DNA of 64,000 nt from Ezakiella coagulans. Its GTDB lineage: Bacteria > Bacillota > Clostridia > Tissierellales > Peptoniphilaceae. The translations under genes and the position numbers were made by a program. The stretch covers positions 124,001-188,000 of the forward strand of contig NZ_QEKV01000004.1 of the NCBI RefSeq assembly GCF_003096635.1, read 5' to 3'. Below, one piece after another: positions 44,120 to 52,786 of the stretch (position 1 is its first letter; the number at the start of each line of letters is the position of its first letter). Under the pieces are notes generated by a model. It worked only from the letters and a program-made list of their open reading frames with translations, made no database searches and was not told the origin of the DNA.

Positions 44120-44158
44120 ATATTGTATTGACAACGCATAGATTTAAGTGTACAATAT
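44120..44158 (+). promoter_or_regulatory. relB-yafQ promoter flanked by an inverted repeat
   Basis: TTGACA (44128-44133), 17 bp, TACAAT (44151-44156). The arms ATATTGTA (44120-44127) and TACAATAT (44151-44158) flank the promoter and are a likely antitoxin-binding dyad. Confidence 0.75.
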
Positions 44159-44177
44159 GATTAAAGGAGATGAGAAT

Positions 44178-44450
44178 ATGGCAACAACAAATTTAAATAT
44201 AAGAACAGATAGACAAGTTAAAGAAGCTGCTGAAAAATTATATACAGATTTGGGATTAAATATGACGACTGCAATAAATATGTTTTTACGAGCAAGTATA
44301 AGAGAAAACGGAATTCCTTTTGATTTAAAATTGAGTACTCCAAATAGTGAGACCGTAAAAGCTATAGAAGAAGGAAGAAGAGTTGCTTTGGACAGAGATA
44401 TTAAAGCCTATGACAGCATCGAAGATTTGAGGAAAGAGCTTGAAGTATAA
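44178..44450 (+). CDS. relB: RelB/DinJ family antitoxin
   Basis: 90 residues with a ribbon-helix-helix N-terminus (TTNLNIRTDRQVKEAAEKLY, LGLNMTTAINMFLR) and a toxin-wrapping C-terminus (AIEEGRRVALDRDIKAYDSI). ATG 44178 is chosen over upstream in-frame ATGs for its AAAGGAGATGAG spacing. It overlaps the toxin gene. The C-terminal half is repeated in a pseudogene at 58599-58719. Confidence 0.9.
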   Translation: MATTNLNIRTDRQVKEAAEKLYTDLGLNMTTAINMFLRASIRENGIPFDLKLSTPNSETVKAIEEGRRVALDRDIKAYDSIEDLRKELEV

Positions 44451-44718
44451 GATAAAAGTTACCAATAGGTTTAAAAGAGATATTAAACTTGCAAAAAAAC
44501 AAGGACGGAGTGTTGACAAGTTGTTTGAAATAGTCCAAAAAATTGCAAATGGAGAGACTCTCGAATTGAAATATAGAGATCATGCCTTGTCAGGAAATTT
44601 TAAAAATGCAAGAGAATGTCATATAGAACCGGACTTTTTATTGATTTATGAAAAGATTGAAAATGTATTAGTTCTATCGCTTATTAGAGCCGGATCACAT
44701 TCAGATTTATTTATGTAG
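44440..44718 (+). CDS. yafQ: YafQ family mRNA interferase toxin
   Basis: 92-residue RelE-superfamily toxin. Expected catalytic residues are present: His in YRDHALSGNF, His and Asp in ARECHIEPDFLLIYE, and the C-terminal His in AGSHSDLF. It cleaves ribosome-bound mRNA. The TTG start lies inside the end of the antitoxin gene, giving translational coupling. The pair looks intact. Confidence 0.9.
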   Translation: MKYKIKVTNRFKRDIKLAKKQGRSVDKLFEIVQKIANGETLELKYRDHALSGNFKNARECHIEPDFLLIYEKIENVLVLSLIRAGSHSDLFM

Positions 44719-44787
44719 TATATCTAAATTAAGAAAATAATTATACAGATAAAAAAATTTTAAGTAAAGCGAATAAATAATATTCTT

Positions 44788-44810
44788 AAAAGCGGGAATC
44801 CGCTTTTTTT
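44788..44810 (+). terminator. Terminator after yafQ
   Basis: AAGCGG / CCGCTT stem and T run; closely similar ones stand at 59438 and 60282. Confidence 0.85.
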
Positions 44811-44850
44811 ATTTGAAAAAAATAGGATAAGTGATTTATTAGCCCATTTA

Positions 44851-44859
44851 TGATATAAT
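44851..44859 (+). promoter_or_regulatory. Extended -10 promoter of the XRE-like remnant
   Basis: TGATATAAT, 36 bp before ATG 44895. Confidence 0.55.
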
Positions 44860-44894
44860 ATTTTTTAACAATTAAATGGATAAGAAATTATAAT

Positions 44895-45295
44895 ATGGCA
44901 ATTTCTTATAAACCATTGTGGCACTTATTGCTAGAAAGAGAAATAAACAAAAAGACTTAAAAAGAGCTGAAATGCTTGAATATCTAAATCATCTTAAAGA
45001 AATTCATATTAGATTTGTAGCGGAGGCCTTGGGCATGGGAGTTACTTGGGACAAGAATACCAGGACAGTTATCATCGAAGACTTGCTTTTTAGGGTTGAA
45101 ATTCCAATCGATACCAACAAGATTATAGTTAACGGTGAAACTTATATTAGTGATGTTAAACCAGAAATTGTAGACGGCAGGACAATTATGCCTGTTGCAA
45201 ATATTGCAAGAGCACTTGGACTAAAGGATGGGCAAGATATTTTCTGGGATAATGCCACTAAACAAGTAACAATAATTAGAACAATCAGTAGATAA
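44895..45295 (+). pseudogene. XRE-like N-terminus joined out of frame to a copper-amine-oxidase-type stalk domain
   Basis: ATG 44895 reads AISYKPLWHLLLEREINKKT and stops at 44958. This matches the N-terminus of small YozG-type XRE regulators. One extra A in the run at about 44949-44953 would continue as NKKDLKRAEMLEYLNHLKEI. The second frame (to 45295) contains IPIDTNKIIVNGETYISDVK and DGRTIMPVANIARALGLKDG, the Cu_amine_oxidN1-type repeat found in secreted Firmicutes proteins. Joining of an HTH start to a surface-type domain suggests a recombination relic. Confidence 0.6.
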
Positions 45296-45650
45296 ATATA
45301 AGTCCTCGCAAGAGTCCGTGTGGTTTTTCTGCGGATGCTTTGCAAACATTATTTCTTTTTGCGGCCTTGGCTTTTTGCCAGGGCCATTTTTTTACAAAAA
45401 ATCATCCTTTTGGATGATGTAATAAAACGAATTATGATTCATAATATAAATATAAGAAAGGAGAAAATTTTTTTCGACGTATATTTTCGTAAGGAATTTT
45501 TCCAACGGATATTTTTAAGAGTGTTTGTAGGGTCAATTTTATTGAAAGATGTGTTATGCAAATTTAACAAGAAATATGGACATCTCGAACACGCAGACTC
45601 GATGTCCCGCGGTCGAGCCATATTCGTCATTTAAACAAAGGAGGGTTATT
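45296..45650. other. Non-coding gap with two hairpins
   Basis: Contains a terminator (45362-45395) and a second hairpin ATCATCC-TTTT-GGATGAT (45399-45418). Frames of 60-100 codons exist on both strands but cross the terminator or lack ribosome sites, and I judge them non-coding. GGAGGGTT before 45651 belongs to the next gene. Confidence 0.6.
45362..45395 (+). terminator. Terminator upstream of the lipoprotein gene
   Basis: GGCCTTGGC / GCCAGGGCC stem (one wobble), five-T loop and a seven-T tail. Confidence 0.85.
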
Positions 45651-47161
45651 ATGAAATCAAACTCAAGTTTTTGATTATTATCCTGGTCTTGGCTTTGGTC
45701 TTAGCCACTAGCTGCAAGAAGGACAAGCCCATAGAAGACACGGGTTTTAAGGACAAGAAAGAAAGCGCTGCGGACGATTCAAAAGATGTCGAAGATGAAG
45801 AAGACGAAAAAACTGACAATAAAAAATCCGCTAAGGCAAAGCCCAAGAAAGACTTGAATTATGTTAAGGGTGGCGATGTTGGTTCTGTGTCTTCATATGT
45901 TGAAGACAGGGAGATTTGGAAAGGCTTTTCTGACGACCGGCACATAGCCATTGCAAAGAGGATTAATATGGGCGTTCACCTGCCGAGGATTCTATTGGAT
46001 TCTGCGGATGCCGATGAGGCAAATGCTGAGATCGATAAGATGGCAGAGGACCTCATGGGAATGTATGAGAAGTATAAGGATGAGCCCGAGAATTTTGAAA
46101 TTGGTTTTTACGCCAGTTTTTCCACCTATCAAGACGAAGATCTTTTGAGCATCAAGGTTAGTATTTACGATTATTTGGGTGAAGAAGTTCAATACTATAG
46201 GGCTTTCAATTTTTCCCTGCCGGACGGCAACTTTATAGGTGATGGGGACCTGATGAAGCATTTTGGAGTGGACGAGGACGAGATTTTGACCATGGTAGAA
46301 GACGCACTCATGGAAGAATGTGAGCTGACGAATGGCACCTACTACGGTAATGTCGAGGATTACGCTTTTATTTATAATTCGTCTAACCACGTTGGCAGGA
46401 TTTTAAATGACCTCTGGGATAATTTTGATTCTTTGGACCGGCAAATTTATATAGACCAAGCCGGCAGACCCCAATTTATTCTCACTCAGTATCAGATTGT
46501 AAATACGATCCCTTGCCCGCTAACCCTGGAGCTCAAGGCAAATACCTTTGCCAAGGATCCAATCTCCACCGTGTACTTGCGGATGGCAAGACGGCTTGGC
46601 ATCGATCCTTACGATGATAGGTACAAGGCCTTTATAATTTATCTGGGAGCCGCCTATAACGAGCCCAGCTTGGAAGAGGTTTTGAAAAAACTCCAACCTT
46701 GGTCAGCCATCTTTATGGATTACTATGACCCGCCCATGCTAATATCCATGTATTCTGACGATGGCGAAATACCTTTTATTAATGGTCAAGAATGTTATTT
46801 GATAGTTCCAAAGTACAGGAACGCATCTGTTTCATTAAAAGAATTGGAAATCGTTGACGACGGGGGAATGGTAAAATTGGCAGAGGTGGAAAATAATTAT
46901 ATGGACGAAACTGCTTGTGCTGGACCAACTTTTATCTGCCAAAATACTAGCGAGATCGCTCCAAATGCAAAGATTACTATCAGGTACAGGGACGATGTCT
47001 TGGAATTTACGCCGAGCATTAGCCAAAAAGACGGCAGCCCGGTTTTGCCGGACGAAGTTATAAATGCTGAAGGTCTCTTGGATTGGGACAGCCTGATCCA
47101 TGAGCATGGTTATTCGGTAGATATGTATGAAATTATTAACTCGCTCATACCCAAGGATTAG
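45651..47161 (+). CDS. Large lipoprotein of unknown function, frameshifted at its start
   Basis: AGGAGGGTTATT precedes ATG 45651, but that frame stops after seven codons. One extra A in the AAA after the ATG would give MKIKLKFLIIILVLALVLAT followed by the lipobox Cys (TSC), a classic lipoprotein signal. The protein then has an Asp/Glu/Lys-rich linker and ~430 residues of secreted sequence (RHIAIAKRINMGVHLPRILL, YKDEPENFEIGFYASFSTY, PWSAIFMDYYDPPMLISMYS). The only other start is a TTG at 45671 with no ribosome site. The intact downstream frame of 496 codons argues for recent loss, phase variation or a sequencing error. Family not recognised. GC is higher than in its neighbours. Confidence 0.75.
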
Positions 47162-47228
47162 AGTTTATTAAAAAATGAGTAGAGCTTATGGTTAAGCAAG
47201 TAAATTAAAAAAACAGGAGGATATAAAT

Positions 47229-48113
47229 ATGAAAAAAGGATTAGCATTATTATTAGCAGTGGCAATGATTTTCTCATTGGCAGCCTGCGGTAAAAAATCT
47301 GTAGACGAAAAGGCAGACACTGTAAAGAAAGACGAAAAGAAGGAAGAAGCAAAGAAGGAAGAAACAAAGGCTAAGGGCATGATAGATGTTCAAGGTGATG
47401 AAATGTTTACAACTCCAGAAGGTATCGAAGAGCTTAGCAATGAAAGATTAAAAGAGATATCTGAATACTTTGATGAGGACCATTTAACAAAATTTGAGGG
47501 CATGACCTACGAAGAGGTAGAAGCATACATTGGTATGCCGGGCGCCCACTTTGTAGAACATGATGACGAAGATGAAAATGGAGTGCTTACAAAAAACATT
47601 TATTGGTATTCACCAGACTACTTATTTTATACAATATTTACTGCTTACAAGGACAGTCCTGATGACTTTGGTTTAACAATGGCTGGATACATGCCAAGGA
47701 AATTTGACGAAGATGAAGAGGAAGAAGACGCATCAGAAAGTGACGAAGTAGAAGAAATAGTAGCAGAACTTTCACCTGATACAGGCATGGTGGAGGTTAC
47801 AAACGGAAACCCATATATAAGTCCTGGGGATGAATGGGAGATTAGCGAAGAAGACCTTGAAGAAAAAGCTAAATACTTTGATGAAAATTATGAAGAAACA
47901 GTAGGGATGACTTATGAAGAAGTCAAAGACTACATTGGCAAGCCGGGAGCCCACTATGAAGCACTTGATGATGTGGACCCCGAAACCGGAGACCTGAAAA
48001 AACAAATTTTCTGGTATTCACCGGATCATGTCTTTGTTGTAGTATTTACTGCTGAGGAAAAAAATCCTGATGACTTTGGCCTTGACTTTACTGCCTACTA
48101 TGAACAAGATTAA
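47229..48113 (+). CDS. Lipoprotein with two internal repeat domains
   Basis: 294 residues. Lipoprotein signal KGLALLLAVAMIFSLAACGK, a Lys/Glu linker, then two homologous domains of ~75 residues separated by an acidic spacer. Repeat 1: GMTYEEVEAYIGMPGAHFVE..NIYWYSPDYLFYTIFTAYKD..PDDFGL. Repeat 2: GMTYEEVKDYIGKPGAHYEA..QIFWYSPDHVFVVVFTAEEK..PDDFGL. The GMTyeeV..yiGkPG start resembles the SmpA/OmlA-like (BLIP-fold) domain used in protein-protein contacts at the surface. It follows the preceding lipoprotein by 67 bp with its own AGGAGG. Ligand unknown. Confidence 0.82.
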   Translation: MKKGLALLLAVAMIFSLAACGKKSVDEKADTVKKDEKKEEAKKEETKAKGMIDVQGDEMFTTPEGIEELSNERLKEISEYFDEDHLTKFEGMTYEEVEAYIGMPGAHFVEHDDEDENGVLTKNIYWYSPDYLFYTIFTAYKDSPDDFGLTMAGYMPRKFDEDEEEEDASESDEVEEIVAELSPDTGMVEVTNGNPYISPGDEWEISEEDLEEKAKYFDENYEETVGMTYEEVKDYIGKPGAHYEALDDVDPETGDLKKQIFWYSPDHVFVVVFTAEEKNPDDFGLDFTAYYEQD

Positions 48114-48410
48114 TAAAAAATAAAATCATCAGTTGGGGTGATGTAAGAAAGCGAGAGGCCAGCTATAATATAAATAGAAAGAAGAAAAAAATAAGAAGAA
48201 AAGACTGAACAAGGCGGAGAATATGGAGAACGTATTCTAAAACTTATCTTTAGAGTTGGCAACAAGGATATGGAAAAATATATAGACTCAGTATTCTGTG
48301 AAGGAAACGAAGTATTGAACATAATATGGAAGTAGCAAAGGGAGTGAGCAATCGCTCTCTTTTAATTTACATAACAATAACCCCTTTTTTGTCATAAGTT
48401 GACGTGAGAG
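48114..48410. other. Gap with possible coding remnant and terminator
   Basis: A start-less stretch at about 48207-48299 reads TEQGGEYGERILKLIFRVGN, which looks like decayed protein sequence. A hairpin GAGC-AATC-GCTC with a short T run (48346-48364) follows. Nothing else convincing is present. Confidence 0.4.
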
Positions 48411-48580
48411 GGGGTTTCGTGTCATAATAGTTATAGAGGCAAATAGTTATGTAAATACAAGGAGTTCAAGACTTCTACCAAAGTTTAAAACTAAAAAAAT
48501 AAATAGTTGGTGTGCTGCTTAGGAGAGTTTTACGAAAATATATGTTATAAACAGTACGTTAGGAGAGAGAGGAGATAACT
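48411..48580 (+). repeat. Cassette leader repeat L1 (promoter plus ~150-nt leader)
   Basis: Runs from GGGGTTTCG through a CATAAT -10 and the conserved text GGAGTTCAAGACTTCTACCA, AAATAAATAGTTGGTGTGCT up to the rhuM ribosome site. About 80% identical to 51554-51725, which precedes an unrelated gene. Confidence 0.85.
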
Positions 48581-48583
48581 ATA

Positions 48584-49681
48584 GTGAGTAAGAAAAAAGA
48601 AAAAAATATTCAAGAACAAAATAATTTACAAATTAGATCATCAACAGCTGAATATTTATCTTATATTGCTTCAAACGGTGAAAATCAAAATACTTTTGAG
48701 GTTCGTTATGAAGATGAGAACATATGGCTTACACAAAAGATGATGGCTGAGTTATATGATGTTGCACTATCGACAATAAATGAGCATTTGAAACATATCT
48801 ATGAGGATTCGGAACTTGATGAACAAGCAACTATTCGGAAATACCGAATAGTTCAAAATGAGGGTGACCGTGAGGTTTCTAGAGGTGTAAATCACTATAA
48901 TCTTCAAGCTATTATTGCAGTTGGATTTAAGGTAAATAATGAGCGTGCTGTACAGTTTAGAAAATGGGCTAACCAGATTGTAAAAGATTACACCATCCAA
49001 GGATGGGTAATGGATGTAGATAGACTGAAGAATTTTGGAACAGTTATAAATAAGGATTATTTTGAAAAGCAGTTAGAGAAAGTTCGTGAAATTCGTCTTT
49101 CAGAGAGAAGATTCTATCAAAAGATTACCGATATTTATTCGACTGCTATTGATTACGACAAGAATGCAAAAATAACAAAGAGATTCTTTTCTGCCGTACA
49201 GAATAAACTTCATTATGCTGTACATGGCCAAACAGCTGCGGAAGTCATCTATGATAGGGCAGATAGTTCTAAAGAAAATATGGGCCTTACTACATGGGAT
49301 GGTTCTCCTAAAGAAAAGATTCATAAATACGATGTAATAGTTGCTAAAAACTATTTATCGGAAACCGAGATGATTCAAATGCAAAGGATTGTTTCAGCAT
49401 ATCTTGATATGGCTGAAGACATGGCGCTTAGACAAATTCCTATGACTATGGAAGATTGGGAGAAAAGATTAAGTGCTTTCTTAACTTTATGGGATAGAGA
49501 TATTCTTCAAGATGCTGGTAAAGTTACGGCTGAGCTGGCAAAACAACATGCTTTAGCTGAATTTGAAAAATATAGAGTGATTCAAGATAGATTATTTCAA
49601 AGCGATTTTGATTTTTTCCTCCAATTAGAAGGTAATTTGAAGGAAGATAATGATAAGAATAAAAAGAAAAAAACTGATTAA
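48584..49681 (+). CDS. RhuM family protein
   Basis: 365-residue member of the virulence RhuM family, often found in mobile or defence-associated loci and of unknown biochemical function. Characteristic text: YEDENIWLTQKMMAELYDVA, STINEHLKHIYEDSEL, REVSRGVNHYNLQAIIAVGF, VQFRKWANQIVKDYTIQGWV. It has a helical C-terminus and a Lys-rich tail. GTG 48584 follows a purine-rich ribosome site. First gene after leader repeat L1. Confidence 0.88.
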   Translation: MSKKKEKNIQEQNNLQIRSSTAEYLSYIASNGENQNTFEVRYEDENIWLTQKMMAELYDVALSTINEHLKHIYEDSELDEQATIRKYRIVQNEGDREVSRGVNHYNLQAIIAVGFKVNNERAVQFRKWANQIVKDYTIQGWVMDVDRLKNFGTVINKDYFEKQLEKVREIRLSERRFYQKITDIYSTAIDYDKNAKITKRFFSAVQNKLHYAVHGQTAAEVIYDRADSSKENMGLTTWDGSPKEKIHKYDVIVAKNYLSETEMIQMQRIVSAYLDMAEDMALRQIPMTMEDWEKRLSAFLTLWDRDILQDAGKVTAELAKQHALAEFEKYRVIQDRLFQSDFDFFLQLEGNLKEDNDKNKKKKTD

Positions 49682-49717
49682 GAAATATATATTTGAATTT
49701 TATAAGGTGAATACAAA

Positions 49718-50089
49718 ATGAAAATTTTAATATCAGAACTTCAAGATTATTTATATGACAACTATATAAATGGTGGAATTGATCAAAGCTTATTTATGAA
49801 GCTTGTAGAAGAGATGGGAGAAGTGGCAGAGGTCTTAAACAAAAAGGCAGGAAGGAAATCTTTTGGTGATGAAGATTTGAAGTCTCAATTGGGAAATGAG
49901 TTGGCTGATGTAATACATTATGCTATTGCAATTGCCGCATTAAATGATATTGATATAAATGAAACTATCATTGCTAAAGATAAATATGCATCTATAAAAT
50001 ATAATCATAAAATCAATTTAGAACAGTTTGTTACGGCAAGAAGATTGCTATTCAGATTTATACTGAAGACTTTAAAAATGACTATATAA
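49718..50089 (+). CDS. MazG-like nucleotide pyrophosphohydrolase, probably with altered C-terminus
   Basis: 123 residues. The MazG metal-binding motif is EEMGEVAEVL (~29-38), with NELADVIHYAIAIAALN (~64-80) completing the E-x3-D helix. It hydrolyses NTPs or dNTPs. The natural end appears to be near KYNHKINLEQF; the last ~20 residues (VTARRLLFRFILKTLKMTI) are an out-of-frame reading of the start of the following KilA-N gene. A stop codon and the next start therefore seem to have been lost. Confidence 0.82.
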   Translation: MKILISELQDYLYDNYINGGIDQSLFMKLVEEMGEVAEVLNKKAGRKSFGDEDLKSQLGNELADVIHYAIAIAALNDIDINETIIAKDKYASIKYNHKINLEQFVTARRLLFRFILKTLKMTI

Positions 50090-50847
50090 GTCTTACGGAT
50101 ATTGCAAGATATAAAAATGTGCATGAACCTAAAGACGTTGTTAAAAATTGGTTAAGAGTAAGAGATACAATTGAATTCCTTGGTCTCTGGGAAACTATTC
50201 ACAATCCTAATTTTAAAGGGGTCGAATTCGACTCCTTTAGAAAGGAAGCGGGAACAAATGCGTTTACCTTATCTCCTCAAAGATGGATTGAAAAGACAAA
50301 CGCAATAGGTATTGTTTCTAAGTCTGGGCGAGGAGGAGGAACATTTGCTCATCCTGATATAGCTATGGAATTTGCCTCATGGATTTCACCAGAATTTAAG
50401 CTGTATATTATTCAAGACTATAAGAGACTTAAAGAAGATGAAAACTCAAAATTATCATTAGCTTGGAACCTTAATCGTGAAATCTCTAAGATTAACTACA
50501 AAATTCATACAGATGCAATCAAAGAATATCTCTTAAAAGATCTTACCAACGAACAGTTGTCTTATAAATATGCAAGTGAAGCAGATATGCTAAATGTTGC
50601 TTTATTTAACAAAAGAGCGAAACAGTGGCGTGAAGAAAATCCAGACCTAAAAGGTAATATGAGAGACTATGCAAGTCTGAATGAGTTACTTGTACTTGCC
50701 AATATGGAAAGCTATAATGCGATTCTTATTGGAAAAGGTATGGAGCAAAAAGAAAGAATGATGGAACTTAGAAAACTTGCTAGAACACAATTAATGTCAC
50801 TTGAAAAACTTGGTGATAGTGGCACTAAAAGATTAGAAGGAAAGTAA
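50038..50847 (+). CDS. KilA-N domain protein lacking a recognisable start codon
   Basis: The KilA-N homology begins at 50038 (KKIAIQIYTEDFKNDYISLT, then DIARYKN) and continues in one frame to the stop at 50847. The first usable in-frame start is GTG 50119, which would remove ~27 residues including the domain's first strand. KilA-N (WLRVRDTIEFLGLWETIHNP, GRGGGTFAHPDIAMEFASWI) is a DNA-binding domain common in phages; a helical C-terminal half follows. Expression may depend on a non-standard start or be abolished. Overlaps the MazG frame. Confidence 0.78.
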   Translation, partial: KKIAIQIYTEDFKNDYISLTDIARYKNVHEPKDVVKNWLRVRDTIEFLGLWETIHNPNFKGVEFDSFRKEAGTNAFTLSPQRWIEKTNAIGIVSKSGRGGGTFAHPDIAMEFASWISPEFKLYIIQDYKRLKEDENSKLSLAWNLNREISKINYKIHTDAIKEYLLKDLTNEQLSYKYASEADMLNVALFNKRAKQWREENPDLKGNMRDYASLNELLVLANMESYNAILIGKGMEQKERMMELRKLARTQLMSLEKLGDSGTKRLEGK

Positions 50848-50905
50848 TAATAACTGTTAGTTTGTAATTGAATAAATAAATTTGAAGTTGTGGAGGATGA
50901 TAAAA

Positions 50906-51385
50906 ATGATTAGATTTGATGAAATTACGAATAAAAATATTTGGAAAGTTTGTGCATTAGAGCCATATGAAGAGCAAAAAGATTTTGTTGCTGATAACAT
51001 ACAGAGCTTGGCGGAAGCATATTCAACAAGAAATGAAGGCAATAATGCGTTGCCGCTTGCAGTATATGATGATAACACCCTGATTGGATTTGTTATGATC
51101 GGAAAAGGAACCGTTGGCAATGAAGAAGAAAGTCCTTTAATCAAAGAAAACTACTGCCTCTGGAGACTAATGATTGATAGGAAATATCAGGGACGAGGTA
51201 TGGGAAAGCAGACGATTGATGCCGCAATCGATTTGATACGTACATTCCCATTTGGTGAGGCAAGAAAGGTATGGTTGTCGTATGAACCAGAAAACACTAG
51301 AGCAAGAGCAATATACTTAAAGTATGGCTTTTCCGAGAATGGAGAAATGTGTGGCAATGAAATTGTAGCCGTGTATGATTTATAA
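50906..51385 (+). CDS. GNAT acetyltransferase, spermidine/spermine type
   Basis: 159 residues. GNAT fold with the acetyl-CoA loop LMIDRKYQGRGMGKQTIDAA. N-terminal text (NIWKVCALEPYEEQKDFVAD, QSLAEAY) matches the BltD/PaiA-like polyamine acetyltransferase subfamily. ATG 50906 follows GGAGGATGA; an upstream in-frame TTG overlaps the ribosome site region. Last gene of the first cassette. Confidence 0.85.
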   Translation: MIRFDEITNKNIWKVCALEPYEEQKDFVADNIQSLAEAYSTRNEGNNALPLAVYDDNTLIGFVMIGKGTVGNEEESPLIKENYCLWRLMIDRKYQGRGMGKQTIDAAIDLIRTFPFGEARKVWLSYEPENTRARAIYLKYGFSENGEMCGNEIVAVYDL

Positions 51386-51472
51386 ATTGGAACTTTTTCA
51401 GCTTATTTTAAAATTGTAGATTCATATATAGATTTCGACATAATGTATCTAGATTTAAGATAGACAACTTCC

Positions 51473-51558
51473 AGTTTATAGTACTAGTAATCCACCTGAA
51501 TAGATAGATTATTTACATCTAAAGGCGTTGATATCACTATACGATTGTACACTGGGGT
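51473..51558 (+). repeat. Cassette 3' repeat R1
   Basis: Contains the exact 20-mer AGTAATCCACCTGAATAGAT (51486-51505) shared with 52801-52820, plus a diverged continuation ending ACTATA.GATT.TACA..GG. It abuts leader L2. Confidence 0.85.
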
Positions 51559-51725
51559 TTCGCGCTATAATAGTGATAGAGGCAAATACTTATGCAAATA
51601 TAAGGAGTTCAAGACTTCTACCAAAGTTTAAAACTCAAAAAATAAATAGTTGGTGTGCTGTTTAGAGCGGCTATTGCAAGAATAAATGTTGTAAACAGTA
51701 CATCAGCATAAAGGGAAAGATAGAA
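51554..51725 (+). repeat. Cassette leader repeat L2 (promoter plus leader)
   Basis: Diverged copy of 48411-48580: GGGTTTCG, a TATAAT -10, then GGAGTTCAAGACTTCTACCA and AAATAAATAGTTGGTGTGCT. It precedes the NUDIX gene. Confidence 0.85.
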
Positions 51726-51730
51726 TAAAG

Positions 51731-52216
51731 ATGCAGAAAGATTGTTGTTTTCAAAGTAAAAATAAAAGATTCAGGTATAGAGCTGCAGCAATTATTGTTG
51801 AAAATGACTGTGTTCTATTTGCCGGAAATGAAATAAATGACTATTACTATTCGATTGGCGGAGGAGTTCATATTGGTAAAACGGCCGAAGAAGCCGTGCA
51901 AAGAGAAGTGTTTGAAGAAACGGGAATTCATTATGAAATTGAACCTCTTGCAATTATCCATGAAAATTTCTTTGTTGAGTCTACAGGAAAATATAAAGGA
52001 TTAGATTCTCATGAAATAGCTTTATATTTTTTGATGAAATCAAGAGGGACACAAAAATTAATGAGTAATAGTTTTACTCAAGGAGTTAAAGAAAACATGC
52101 ATTGGATACCTATTGAAGACCTTGATAAGGTTGTGGCATATCCTGTATTTATGAAGTCATATTTACAATCTAAACATAAAGAAATTTTACACATTGTGAC
52201 AGATGAAAGATTATAA
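51731..52216 (+). CDS. NUDIX hydrolase
   Basis: 161 residues with a full NUDIX box: GGGVHIGKTAEEAVQREVFE then ETGIHYEI (G-x5-E-x7-REVFEETGI). It hydrolyses a nucleoside diphosphate derivative of unknown identity. ATG 51731 follows a weak purine-rich ribosome site at the end of leader L2. First gene of the second cassette, paired with a GNAT gene. Confidence 0.92.
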   Translation: MQKDCCFQSKNKRFRYRAAAIIVENDCVLFAGNEINDYYYSIGGGVHIGKTAEEAVQREVFEETGIHYEIEPLAIIHENFFVESTGKYKGLDSHEIALYFLMKSRGTQKLMSNSFTQGVKENMHWIPIEDLDKVVAYPVFMKSYLQSKHKEILHIVTDERL

Positions 52217-52248
52217 TTATCTAAATTGCAATTTACGGAAGTGTTAGC

Positions 52249-52758
52249 ATGAGAATAGAAATAAACAAATTATCTTCAAAATATAAAGTAAAAGAACTAA
52301 AGGCATCAGATGCTGCAGCTGTATTAAAACTAGAATGTACAAACCCGCTTTATTTTGAGTATTGTCCTCCTACTCCGAACATACAGAGTGTGTTAGATGA
52401 TATGAAAGCTCTGCCACCAAAAAAGAGATTAGAAGATAAATACTATATTGGTTTCTTTGAAGAAAAGGAGCTTATTGCTATTATGGATTTGATTCTATAT
52501 TATCCTAATGAAGACACCGCATTTATTGGATTATTCATGGTATTATCTGATAAACAAGGAACTGGTGTAGGGACAGAAATTATAGGTGAATGCTTCTCAG
52601 AATTAAGGGAAATTGGTTTTTCAGCAATCCGACTTGGTTATATGAAGGGAAACTCTCAAAGTGCGGCATTTTGGAATAAAAATAATTTCATACCAAAAGG
52701 AATAGAAAGCGATAACGGTCAGGGAACAATTGTTATAATGGAAAGACAATTAAAATGA
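52249..52758 (+). CDS. GNAT family acetyltransferase
   Basis: 169 residues. The acetyl-CoA loop is VLSDKQGTGVGTEIIGECFS, with the preceding strand TAFIGLFMV and the C-terminal YMKGNSQSAAFWNKNNFIPK typical of RimI-like GNATs. Substrate unknown. It forms the end of the second cassette, 30 bp before repeat R2. Confidence 0.87.
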   Translation: MRIEINKLSSKYKVKELKASDAAAVLKLECTNPLYFEYCPPTPNIQSVLDDMKALPPKKRLEDKYYIGFFEEKELIAIMDLILYYPNEDTAFIGLFMVLSDKQGTGVGTEIIGECFSELREIGFSAIRLGYMKGNSQSAAFWNKNNFIPKGIESDNGQGTIVIMERQLK

Positions 52759-52786
52759 TAATTACATAAAATTGTTACATGAATCT

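Larger units (their letters stand above)
44788..44984 (+). repeat. Dispersed module copy 1 (terminator, promoter, XRE fragment)
   Basis: The stretch from the AGCGGG..CCGCT terminator through the TGATATAAT extended -10 and the start of a YozG-like XRE gene is repeated, diverged, at 59438-59618. Confidence 0.8.

Noticed and set aside
45320-45634. 104-codon open frame
   Set aside because: It runs through a strong terminator hairpin and has no usable ribosome site; it also overlaps the leader of the lipoprotein gene.
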